The notes beneath the pieces were generated by a model. The model ran no database searches and had not been told where the DNA came from. It saw only the letters and a list, made by a program, of their open reading frames with translations. Of a DNA stretch of 47,006 nucleotides, positions 25,899-32,779 are shown piece after piece. The stretch is from a virus: positions 1-47,006 of the IMG/VR virus record IMGVR_UViG_3300045012_000158. One strand, given 5' to 3'. The position numbers and the translations under genes are program-made. Within the stretch, counting starts at the first letter, position 1. Every line of letters begins with the position of its first letter.

Positions 25899-26537
25899 TT
25901 AAGCGGCCATCTCGCCCGAGCGGATGGATTGCAGTGTTTTGACGATTTCCTGCCGGCGCCACGCGAGCGGGTCTTTCAGCATCAGGGCGTGGTCGGGCTT
26001 GTCTTCCTGCGCCTTGAACCAATCGAGGCTGCGGCCGAGCGTCGATTGCGGGAGCGGGGTGGGGTCCGCCGGCTGCTGTGCGCGCCAGTGCGAGAACGCC
26101 ACCTCGTAATTCGGGATGCCGAGGTCTTGCATCATCTTCTCGACCTGGCCGACCGTCTCGTCGTCGAGCTTCTTCTCGCGGCGCAGCCAGGTGCGCCCCT
26201 TTGAGACGGTGTCGAGTGCGTCCGCCTCGCGGCGCCGCGTGTCGGCGTCTTCCTTGTCCTTGGCGAGGGACGCCTTAAGTTCGGCGAGTTCGGTCTTGGT
26301 CGCGGTCAGCTCAGCGCTGATCGGCTCGGGGGTATCGATCTCGGGGATCGCGAGATCGGGATTGAGCTCTTTCCACGCCTTGAGCGTCCCCAGGCGGGTC
26401 TTGGGATTGGCGAGCAGCTTTTGCCAAGCCGCTGCGGCTTCCGCAGTCGGCGCCAGCGCGGCGGTGCGATCGACGTGCTGGATGTTGTGATCGCGCAGCG
26501 CCTTGATGACGGTGTCATCGACTTCGACGAGCGGCAT
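25899..26537 (-). CDS. Scaffold-type protein
   Basis: A 212-residue, strongly charged helical protein with a predicted coiled coil at about residues 75-115 (TATKTELAELKASLAKDKED). The C-terminal part ends DPLAWRRQEIVKTLQSIRSG. Placement directly upstream of the capsid gene and this composition fit an assembly scaffold, which lines the procapsid and leaves before packaging. No protease domain was recognised in it. Confidence 0.65.
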   Translation of the reverse strand: MPLVEVDDTVIKALRDHNIQHVDRTAALAPTAEAAAAWQKLLANPKTRLGTLKAWKELNPDLAIPEIDTPEPISAELTATKTELAELKASLAKDKEDADTRRREADALDTVSKGRTWLRREKKLDDETVGQVEKMMQDLGIPNYEVAFSHWRAQQPADPTPLPQSTLGRSLDWFKAQEDKPDHALMLKDPLAWRRQEIVKTLQSIRSGEMAA

Positions 26538-26540
26538 GGC

Positions 26541-26708
26541 TTATCGCCCCATCGTCACGTGTTTGATCTGCTGTTTCGGATTGCGTTCGAGCGTCGGCAC
26601 GGCGCTCTTGCGTCCGCCGAGCTCGGCGACGGAAAGATCGACGCGCTGGATCGTCGGCGACGATTTCGGGATGGCGGTCGGCAGGTTGCCGAATAAATCC
26701 TTTGCCAT
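26541..26708 (-). CDS. Small hypothetical protein, 55 residues
   Basis: It encodes MAKDLFGNLPTAIPKSSPTI..., ending KQQIKHVTMGR. The ATG at 26708 follows GAGGTG at a normal distance. It fills the gap between scaffold and the Pro/Gly-rich gene. The C-terminus is basic. Probably a minor virion or assembly protein; no family recognised. Confidence 0.6.
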   Translation of the reverse strand: MAKDLFGNLPTAIPKSSPTIQRVDLSVAELGGRKSAVPTLERNPKQQIKHVTMGR

Positions 26709-26716
26709 TTTTCACC

Positions 26717-27196
26717 TCACATCGGGGGAGGCGGGAGACCCGGCGGCGGTCCTCCGCCGGGTGCCCCACCGGGCGGCAAACCTGGCGGCGGTGGTGCCCC
26801 ACCAGGGGGCGCACCCCCCGCGCCGCCGAGCGCCGCGATGATTGCTTGCATGGGGTTCTGCTGCCGGCGCTGCAGGAGGAATTGCTCCATGCCGGCGTTC
26901 TGCTGACCGGGCGTCACCGCGCCGTCGGGCAGCTCGCGCCCGATCATTTCGAGCGCTTTCAAAACGGCTTGTCCGAGCTTCGTCTCGGCGCCGACACCGG
27001 GCATCGCTATCGCCTTTTCGAGGATTTCTTTGGCGTTGGCGATGAGCGAGACACCTTCCGCCTGCAGCCCGCGGGGCGGCACCGGAGGGGTCATCGGCAT
27101 GTGTCCAAAGGGCGGCTGACCAGGCGCGGTACCTGCCCCCGCCGTCGGCGGAGCGCCCGACATTGCTGCCATCAGCGGCGCCGGTAGCGGGGGCAT
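26717..27196 (-). CDS. Pro/Gly-rich virion-region protein
   Basis: A 159-residue protein. Low-complexity Pro/Gly/Ala segments at both ends flank a helical middle (about 45-125) with LIANAKEILEKAIAMPGVGA and LKALEMIGRELPDG. It is the first gene of the capsid transcript and the nearest to the diverged 39-bp repeat at 27306. The ATG at 27196 lacks a strong ribosome site. Function unknown. Confidence 0.5.
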   Translation of the reverse strand: MPPLPAPLMAAMSGAPPTAGAGTAPGQPPFGHMPMTPPVPPRGLQAEGVSLIANAKEILEKAIAMPGVGAETKLGQAVLKALEMIGRELPDGAVTPGQQNAGMEQFLLQRRQQNPMQAIIAALGGAGGAPPGGAPPPPGLPPGGAPGGGPPPGLPPPPM

Positions 27197-27305
27197 GCAG
27201 CTACCGGCGATGCCGGCGAGCGCTACGACGACCGCGTCTCATGATTGTTGCCCTCCGATCGGATCGACACGACCTGCCGAGTTAGCGGAGGGGGCTACAG
27301 GTTCG

Positions 27306-27344
27306 ACAATTGGCGGAACTTGCCGTAATCTCGGTGAATGTCGG
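27306..27344 (-). promoter_or_regulatory. 39-bp repeat, copy 3 (diverged)
   Basis: About 23 of 39 positions match copy 2 without gaps, including CAATTG and the final TCGG. It lies in the 170-base gap between divergent genes, 110 bases before the ATG at 27196. Orientation is the same as in the other two copies, pointing to the minus-strand capsid genes. The weaker match and greater distance make it less certain. Nothing else was recognised in this gap. Confidence 0.35.
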
Positions 27345-27366
27345 GTTTTGTTGGGGATTCTGACTG

Positions 27367-27552
27367 GTGGCGAAACGCGTTCGCCTGCTGATCGGACACA
27401 AAGAGGTCGCCGCGATGCTCGGCATTATGCCAAGCACGCTTTACGAATGGTTTTATACGGGGCAGGACGTGCCGCCGTTCTACTTTATCAACCGGCGGCG
27501 ACGGTTTGACCCCGCCGAGGTCGAGGCTTGGAAAGAAGCGCGCAGGGGTTAA
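27367..27552 (+). CDS. Helix-turn-helix (HTH_17 / excisionase-like) protein
   Basis: A 61-residue protein starting at GTG 27367. The sequence LLIGHKEVAAMLGIMPSTLY followed by RRRFDPAEVEAWKEA is the compact winged-helix pattern of MerR-like HTH_17 proteins, which include excisionases and small regulators. It is the first gene of a plus-strand cassette that interrupts the virion genes. It could act as recombination directionality factor or as a regulator of the cassette; no integrase lies nearby. Confidence 0.7.
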   Translation: MAKRVRLLIGHKEVAAMLGIMPSTLYEWFYTGQDVPPFYFINRRRRFDPAEVEAWKEARRG

Positions 27553-27555
27553 CCA

Positions 27556-27792
27556 ATGCCGATGCCGCCGATGAAGAACGTCGACTCGTCAAAGGTCTTT
27601 CAGCTCGGCTACGACGAGAAAGAGCAGGCGCTCTACGTGAGGTTTGTGCCGAACCGATCGCACCCGGCGGGACGTGTGGCGATCTATAGCGGGGTGCCGC
27701 AGCAAACAGCCGATCAGATTACAAACGCGCCCTCGATCGGCGGCGCCCTCAAGGACTTCGTCGAGGGCATCTACCCCTTCACCTATATCTAA
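27556..27792 (+). CDS. KTSC-domain protein
   Basis: A 78-residue protein. VDSSKVFQLGYDEKEQALYV, then IYSGVPQQTADQI and APSIGGALKDFVEGIYPFTY, follow the KTSC pattern ('SS-i--igYd---L-v-F...Y--VP---...A-S-G-y----I---Y'). KTSC domains are often fused to or encoded beside nucleic-acid enzymes, but their function is not established. The usual KTSC signature residues are only partly conserved. It begins three bases after the HTH gene. Confidence 0.65.
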   Translation: MPMPPMKNVDSSKVFQLGYDEKEQALYVRFVPNRSHPAGRVAIYSGVPQQTADQITNAPSIGGALKDFVEGIYPFTYI

Positions 27793-27799
27793 AATACCC

Positions 27800-27816
27800 G
27801 TTGCGCCGGTGGCAAC
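27800..27816. promoter_or_regulatory. GTTGC palindrome, copy 1
   Basis: GTTGCGCCGGTGGCAAC, arms GTTGC/GCAAC around seven bases, lies between the KTSC gene and the methyltransferase gene, 40 bases before the GTG at 27857. There is no T tract, so a simple terminator is unlikely. One of five close copies in gaps between genes or at gene ends. Confidence 0.5.
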
Positions 27817-27856
27817 GCCGGCATAATGACTGTCGCTCCTAGCGCGGAGCGGGCAC

Positions 27857-28861
27857 GTGACCAATGATCTTTTTCTCGACCGCGTGCGACGAGCATACCG
27901 CCTGTCGGCGCCGGAGAATGCGATCTCACCGGATTCGCTATGGCAAGGGATCGCGGCGCTAAATCGGCCCGTTCACGACGCCCTCATGGCGACCGACAAT
28001 AACCTGTTGCGCGGCATTTTCGCCGAGCCCGTCACCTCAGACCTATTTTACGGGATGGACGATATTGCTCTGTCCTTGGTGGGGAGCAACCCCGAGAACT
28101 ACGCATTTCTTGCTGAGGCGATGCGCGGGTGTCTTGTTCTCCTGGCGGAGACTATGGGGATTCGACGATGGCTCCCGCCAGAGAGCGAGCATGCCCCCGG
28201 CTATTATCCTCCCGGTCACGAGGTTTCGCCGGATATCGACCGGTTGATCGACGGCATGAGCGAAATGCTCCGCTTCGATGTCCGGTTTCCAAACCCGTTC
28301 AAAGGTGAGGTCGGCGCCAGCACGGCCCGGGGCACAGCATCCTTCCGCGCCGCACAAGCGCTCTATCAATGCCACCGGATCAAGCAAGAAACGACCGGCG
28401 CGGCGGGAGCCGTTTTGGAGATAGGCCCAGGATTGGGCCGAACGGCCTATTATTGCCGTCAAGCCGGGATCGTTGACTACGCAACGATTGATCTGCCGCT
28501 CGGAGTCGTCGCGCAGGCGTGTTTCCTCGGCGCTACGCTCGGCCCCGAATCGATCTGGATGGTTGGCGACGACCCGGATACCGCGCGTGGGCGGGTGCGC
28601 CTCTTTCCAAACACCATGCTCGATAGCATCGAGGAACATTTCAGCCTTGTGGTAAACGTCGACTCAATGACGGAGATGGGCCTCGACGTCAGTGCAAGTT
28701 TCGCTCGCTGGATCAACGGGCATGCTGACAGGTTTTTTTCGATAAACCATGAAGCGAATGCCCCGACCGTTTCCGCCCTCTTTAGGCGTTTTGCGCGAAC
28801 ACATCGCCGATTTCGCTATTGGTTGAGACCGGGATACGTCGAGGAAATATTTGACCTTTAG
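27857..28861 (+). CDS. Putative sugar O-methyltransferase (phage cargo gene)
   Basis: A 334-residue protein starting at GTG 27857, with GGAG seven bases upstream. Residues 186-199, VLEIGPGLGRTAYY, form the S-adenosylmethionine-binding loop, and YATIDLPLGV (208-217) the acidic second strand. LVVNVDSMTEMGL and FFSINHEAN follow. This layout is typical of the 'putative sugar O-methyltransferase' family, which methylates surface polysaccharides. It lies on the opposite strand from the virion genes and ends four bases inside the holin-like gene. As a cargo gene it could alter the host's O-antigen and block superinfection; this is inference. Confidence 0.7.
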   Translation: MTNDLFLDRVRRAYRLSAPENAISPDSLWQGIAALNRPVHDALMATDNNLLRGIFAEPVTSDLFYGMDDIALSLVGSNPENYAFLAEAMRGCLVLLAETMGIRRWLPPESEHAPGYYPPGHEVSPDIDRLIDGMSEMLRFDVRFPNPFKGEVGASTARGTASFRAAQALYQCHRIKQETTGAAGAVLEIGPGLGRTAYYCRQAGIVDYATIDLPLGVVAQACFLGATLGPESIWMVGDDPDTARGRVRLFPNTMLDSIEEHFSLVVNVDSMTEMGLDVSASFARWINGHADRFFSINHEANAPTVSALFRRFARTHRRFRYWLRPGYVEEIFDL

Positions 28862-29121
28862 CCGGGCGGCTTAGGTGGCGGTTTGTTATTGCCGCCGAAG
28901 AGATTGCGGATGCCCGCGATCAGCGCGATCCCCGTCAGCATCAGGATTTCGTCGAGGCTCGACGAGAACCCGGCCTGCGTCCCGTAATGCCAGATATCAA
29001 AGCAGCCGATAAAGACGGCGATCAGCCCGGCGATCGGCTCGCGCCACCAGTGCTGCAGATGCTCCAACTTTTCCAGCCACTCGCCATTGGTCGCCGGCGA
29101 GGGCGGTTGCTCGGGGTTCAT
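28858..29121 (-). CDS. Holin-like membrane protein
   Basis: An 87-residue protein with two predicted membrane helices (EPIAGLIAVFIGCFDIWHYG and EILMLTGIALIAGIRNLFGG), a polar head of about 25 residues and a Pro/Lys-rich tail, typical of small class II holins. It overlaps the portal stop by four bases. The endolysin candidate lies far away at 39021, so a holin function is suggested only by architecture. Confidence 0.5.
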   Translation of the reverse strand: MNPEQPPSPATNGEWLEKLEHLQHWWREPIAGLIAVFIGCFDIWHYGTQAGFSSSLDEILMLTGIALIAGIRNLFGGNNKPPPKPPG

Positions 29122-30815
29122 CGATGGGCGTGCGCTTTGCCGCCCGGAGCCAGCTCGCGCGCCATGAGCTCGGGCGGCAGACTTTCGAGCAGCTTGCGCT
29201 TTGAGAGCTCGCGCTGTTTCAGCTTCTCTTTCAAGTAGTCGCGATTGGGCACCGGCAGGAGATCGAGCAAATCCTCGGCGTCGATCGCGCCCGACTTAAA
29301 CAAAAACGCCGCGGTGTTGGCGTGGTCTTGTTCAAAGACCGGGCTCGACGAGTGGCTGTCGACGAGGATGCGGGTGTCGTCGGGGAGCTGCGACAGGGTG
29401 AAATTGGTCTTGCCGCCAGGATCGTCGGACTTTGTCCAATGCACCCGGCCGTCTTTGGTCGCCATCTGCCACATGAGCTTTTCGCCGCATTTGGCGACCT
29501 GGCGCTCGACGCGGATCGCGCGGTCGCGCAGTCGCGGGCTCGCCTGACGCACCGCGCCCTGGAAATGGTTCGCTGAGCGGATGCCGGTCTCGCCCCGGCC
29601 CGACAGCACGTTGTCAAACCCGGCGACGTCATCGAAAAACTGGATGATCATCTTGACTTCTTCAAAGGCGTTCGGCGGCAACGGCGGCGTGAGGTCGTCG
29701 ACCTTGGCCGCGGGGCTTTCCTCGGCGATCCATCCCTCTTGCGCCATCTGGTCGTACTTCTCGTCGTTCATCCCCGAGAACCCGATAAAGGCGCGGATGC
29801 GGTCGTACTGCAGCCCCATCAGCTTTTTGATGTCCTCGGCGCGGTCGCGCAGCAGCGCTTGCAGCTTGATCAGCCCCGAGATTTCCGACCGCCCCCACAC
29901 GTACTTGGATTGTTTGTTGACGCAGATCAGGTCGTAGGGCTGGTCGTAGGGCATGAAGAGGTTGCCGCGGATGCCGCGCGGATAAATCAGGATGTCGGGA
30001 TCGATGAGCTGCACCGTGGTGTAGTCGCCGGTCTCGTCGTTGACGATCCACAACTGGTGCGCCTCGATCAGCCCCTCGGCGATTTCGGCGGCGAGCATTG
30101 CCATCGCCGGCGTGCCGGTGAGCGAGATCATACCGCCAGGCGAGGCCGAAGCGCCCTGGTCTTGGATGAGCGGCGGCGTCCCGGCCATCAACACCTGATG
30201 CAGGAACCCGGGCGGCACTTCATCAGGGCTGGTGCGGCGCGCGCGCTGCATAATTCGGCGCATGAGATCGCGCGCGTTTGAGAGGTGGCTGATCCGCCGC
30301 CATACGTCTTCGGGCAAGAGGTAGGTCGTCTCGCACAGCGCCTCTTGCTTGTCGAGGTCGGTGACGTCCTCGCGGTAAACGCCAAATTGCCAGGGGCTCA
30401 GCGTTTCGAGATCGGGCCCGTGGTAGTTCCAATTGTGTTTTACGATCATCGCGCCGTGCGGCACGGCTTCCTCGACCGCCTCTTGTAGTTCAAGGTCGAG
30501 GTTGCGGCGCTCCATCTCACGCGTCAGGTAGCGGGCGGCGACCTGGCCGCGGGCGAGGACCGCATCGCCGTAATCATTCTCAAAATCGGCGGAGAACCGC
30601 AGTTCGGCCGGGCTATAGAGCGCCGAGGCAAGCTTATCGCAGTGCACGTCGAGCCGATTATAGATCGCGTTCGATCCACTGTCGGAGCCGGTATAGCGCC
30701 AGGTGTTGATCGAGCGCGCGAGCTGGATGCGCGGGCCGACCGAGGTGCGGCATTGCTGCACCACATTCTCGTAGACCCAGCGCCCGAGCTTTCCCTGATC
30801 GCTGGGGAGCATCAT
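29118..30815 (-). CDS. Portal protein (head-to-tail connector)
   Basis: A 565-residue protein of the podovirus portal type. It opens MLPSDQGKLGRWVYENVVQQ, then has NAIYNRLDVHCDKLASALYS, MIVKHNWNYHGPDLETLSPW, KYVWGRSEISGLIKLQALLR, and a long helical stem with ETGIRSANHFQGAVRQASPR. The dodecameric portal is the DNA gate of the capsid and the base for the tail. Gene order (terminase, DHH protein, small genes, portal) is compatible. Two adjacent ATGs (30815, 30812) make the exact start ambiguous by one residue. Confidence 0.8.
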   Translation of the reverse strand: MMLPSDQGKLGRWVYENVVQQCRTSVGPRIQLARSINTWRYTGSDSGSNAIYNRLDVHCDKLASALYSPAELRFSADFENDYGDAVLARGQVAARYLTREMERRNLDLELQEAVEEAVPHGAMIVKHNWNYHGPDLETLSPWQFGVYREDVTDLDKQEALCETTYLLPEDVWRRISHLSNARDLMRRIMQRARRTSPDEVPPGFLHQVLMAGTPPLIQDQGASASPGGMISLTGTPAMAMLAAEIAEGLIEAHQLWIVNDETGDYTTVQLIDPDILIYPRGIRGNLFMPYDQPYDLICVNKQSKYVWGRSEISGLIKLQALLRDRAEDIKKLMGLQYDRIRAFIGFSGMNDEKYDQMAQEGWIAEESPAAKVDDLTPPLPPNAFEEVKMIIQFFDDVAGFDNVLSGRGETGIRSANHFQGAVRQASPRLRDRAIRVERQVAKCGEKLMWQMATKDGRVHWTKSDDPGGKTNFTLSQLPDDTRILVDSHSSSPVFEQDHANTAAFLFKSGAIDAEDLLDLLPVPNRDYLKEKLKQRELSKRKLLESLPPELMARELAPGGKAHAHR

Positions 30816-31156
30816 GACATCAACCCTGGTCGCTGCATGGTCGCGGCGAATTTTAGCACCGGATCGTCCTTCGCCTTGTTCTGCAACTTCACTTGGGTGC
30901 GCAATTGTGTGAGCTGCATCTCGCCGGCGCCATCTTGCACCCGGGCGATATTCTGCAGCGTGCGCACGGCGATCGTCTCGACGTTGATGTGCGCCTCGGT
31001 GCCAAAATCGTCGCTGAATTCGACGTCAAGCGGCGCGCCGCTCGCGCAGGCTTCACCGAGCTTGCGGAAATCGCGCCGCGCCCGATCCTCGGCCGAATAG
31101 ATGAGGTTGAGGGTGTTGCCGCCGCGCAGCAGCAGCATGATCACAAAGATCGACAT
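30812..31156 (-). CDS. Small hypothetical protein with hydrophobic N-terminus
   Basis: A 114-residue protein. The first 11 residues (MSIFVIMLLLR) are hydrophobic but too short for a clear membrane helix. The rest is mixed alpha/beta with DRARRDFRKLGEACASGAPL and a helical segment MQLTQLRTQVKLQNKAKDDP. It overlaps both neighbours (terminal ATGA joins), so it is translated with portal. Function unknown. Confidence 0.6.
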   Translation of the reverse strand: MSIFVIMLLLRGGNTLNLIYSAEDRARRDFRKLGEACASGAPLDVEFSDDFGTEAHINVETIAVRTLQNIARVQDGAGEMQLTQLRTQVKLQNKAKDDPVLKFAATMQRPGLMS

Positions 31157-31707
31157 CAGCTTGAATCCTTGATCTGCCCCGCCGCGGTCATCTCGTTGGC
31201 AAGCGACAAGTGAGCCGCCCCGTGCGGTCCCTGGATGCCCTCAAGCGCAACGTGACCGGGGCCGGTGTATCCGGTGGCAGGGACCGGATTGGGTCCGGTG
31301 TTGAAGGCGACGCCGGTCATCGCCCCGCCGCCATACCCGTAGCGCGCACCGGCGCCGGCCGCCATCTCCATATACTGAGTGACAGTGTTGTTGGGCATCT
31401 TGACGGCGACGTCGCCCTCGCGGAGATGATCCTGCATGTTGGTGACTTTGAGTGCGGGCGAACCCGCCAGTGCCGCGCGCTCGGCCGACGATTCCTCGAT
31501 GTGACGGTACATCCCGTCGACCGAGCGCACGATCGCCGAGCCGCCGATATGGCCGCCGCCGGGGATGATCTCGGGGTCGCCCTCGAATTCGGCGCCGCAT
31601 TTTGGGCAAAACCGCGGAACCTCGTCCTTTTCGACCATGATCGAGAAGTCATGCGGGGCGACCTCGTCGTCACCCGAGCAGCCAAAGGTGCGAAAGAAAT
31701 AAGCCAT
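31156..31707 (-). CDS. Putative zinc-ribbon protein
   Basis: A 183-residue protein starting MAYFFRTFGCSGDDEVAPHD. CPKCG at about residues 34-38 and the earlier Cys10 could form part of a zinc ribbon. The C-terminal half is Gly-rich with no strong fold signal (GAGARYGYGGGAMTGVAFNT). The ATG at 31707 is chosen over a frame start at 31827 that would cross the neighbouring gene. Phage proteins of this sort occur near terminase genes, but I know no function. Confidence 0.55.
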   Translation of the reverse strand: MAYFFRTFGCSGDDEVAPHDFSIMVEKDEVPRFCPKCGAEFEGDPEIIPGGGHIGGSAIVRSVDGMYRHIEESSAERAALAGSPALKVTNMQDHLREGDVAVKMPNNTVTQYMEMAAGAGARYGYGGGAMTGVAFNTGPNPVPATGYTGPGHVALEGIQGPHGAAHLSLANEMTAAGQIKDSS

Positions 31708-31712
31708 CAGCC

Positions 31713-31913
31713 TTACACCCGCCACTTTCTGCGAATCGGGTTGACCGGCGGCAAGATATTGATCATCGGGCCGCCGCCACGCCGCACACGAACACTCACC
31801 ATCGACCATAAAAAGCCGGGGTTCCATTCAAGCCATAGGCTTGCGACGTCCCGATTGCCGCGTGTTACCCAGCGGAAAATCGTCTGCGAAGATGTGCGCT
31901 TGACGCTCACCAT
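31713..31913 (-). CDS. Doubtful small basic protein
   Basis: A 66-residue frame with two possible starts, ATG 31913 and ATG 31802, both reading MVSV(K/R). The C-terminal part, MINILPPVNPIRRKWRV, fits a genuine short protein better than the Trp-rich N-terminal part. It fills the otherwise empty gap between the zinc-ribbon gene and the DHH gene, which is the main reason to keep it. Confidence 0.35.
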   Translation of the reverse strand: MVSVKRTSSQTIFRWVTRGNRDVASLWLEWNPGFLWSMVSVRVRRGGGPMINILPPVNPIRRKWRV

Positions 31914-31923
31914 AAAAACGCCA

Positions 31924-32778
31924 TCAGTCGCCCTCCCACCCGAGAGTTACCCGGAAGCCGGCGGCGTGCACGTGGCCGCCACCACCGTAGCGCACCGCGA
32001 TAGCTTGACAATCGGGACCGCCGTTGATCGACCTCAGCGAGAACACCCGACCTTCGGGCGTATCCCAATAGCAGGCGGCGATGCCCTCAGCCGAGACAGC
32101 CATCTGGTGACCCGCATCGCTCGTGAGCGTCAGCGGCAGATTCGCGACCGGCATTCTGATCCCGCCGATGCTCATTTCACGCTGCACGACCGGCAGCAGA
32201 TTAGCGATGTCCTGATGGTGCTTGCGCTCGATCGCCTCGCCCTCGACGAGCAGATCGCCGAGCGCCTGCTCTTCCATCAGCGCATCCCACAGATCGAAGT
32301 CGTAGCCGTAGGAGAACAGCGCCGCAGTGATCTCGCGGGTGCTGTCGATGGCAAACCGCCAGAGATCGCGATCCTCGATAACGCTGATCAGCGACGGACG
32401 CGGCACACCCGGGTTGAAACAATCCCACGCGAGCCCCGCGCCTGAACGCGCCATGTCAAAGACCGCGGTGACTTTCGCGATGGGACCGACCGCCGGATAA
32501 TTAAATCCAGGCAGTGGGTAACCGGCCAAATCTTGCTCGGCGCTGGCGTGATGGTCGAAAATTTGAATCGAGCGCGCGACCTTCGCCATTTCCTCGATCA
32601 CCGGCCGTTTATAGCTAAAGTCGACCATGATCACATCTCGGCCAGTCACGTCCGGCGGGGCGGTCTGATAGACACCGGGGAAAAACTCGACATTGTCCTT
32701 GCCGAGCGCGTGGCGCACGGCCCACGCGGCGCCAAAACCGTCCTGGCAATTGCCGTGGTAAATGCAGAGGGTTTTCAT
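31924..32778 (-). CDS. DHH-family phosphoesterase
   Basis: A 284-residue protein with the complete DHH pattern: LCIYHGNCQDGFGAAW (4-19; Asp13), VIMVDFSYKRP (49-59; Asp53), IQIFDHHASAEQDL (71-84; the DHH motif 75-77), and a C-terminal DHHA1-type glycine motif YGGGGHVHAAGF. These proteins are manganese-dependent phosphodiesterases that act on short RNAs, 3'-phosphoadenosine phosphate or cyclic dinucleotides. It lies between terminase and a small gene of the portal operon. Nucleotide recycling is the conservative reading; interference with host cyclic-nucleotide signalling is possible. Confidence 0.8.
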   Translation of the reverse strand: MKTLCIYHGNCQDGFGAAWAVRHALGKDNVEFFPGVYQTAPPDVTGRDVIMVDFSYKRPVIEEMAKVARSIQIFDHHASAEQDLAGYPLPGFNYPAVGPIAKVTAVFDMARSGAGLAWDCFNPGVPRPSLISVIEDRDLWRFAIDSTREITAALFSYGYDFDLWDALMEEQALGDLLVEGEAIERKHHQDIANLLPVVQREMSIGGIRMPVANLPLTLTSDAGHQMAVSAEGIAACYWDTPEGRVFSLRSINGGPDCQAIAVRYGGGGHVHAAGFRVTLGWEGD

Positions 32779-32779
32779 C

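Noticed and set aside
31210-32445. 411-residue plus-strand frame
   Set aside because: Covers the DHH and zinc-ribbon genes on the other strand, which have clear motifs; no family resemblance of its own.
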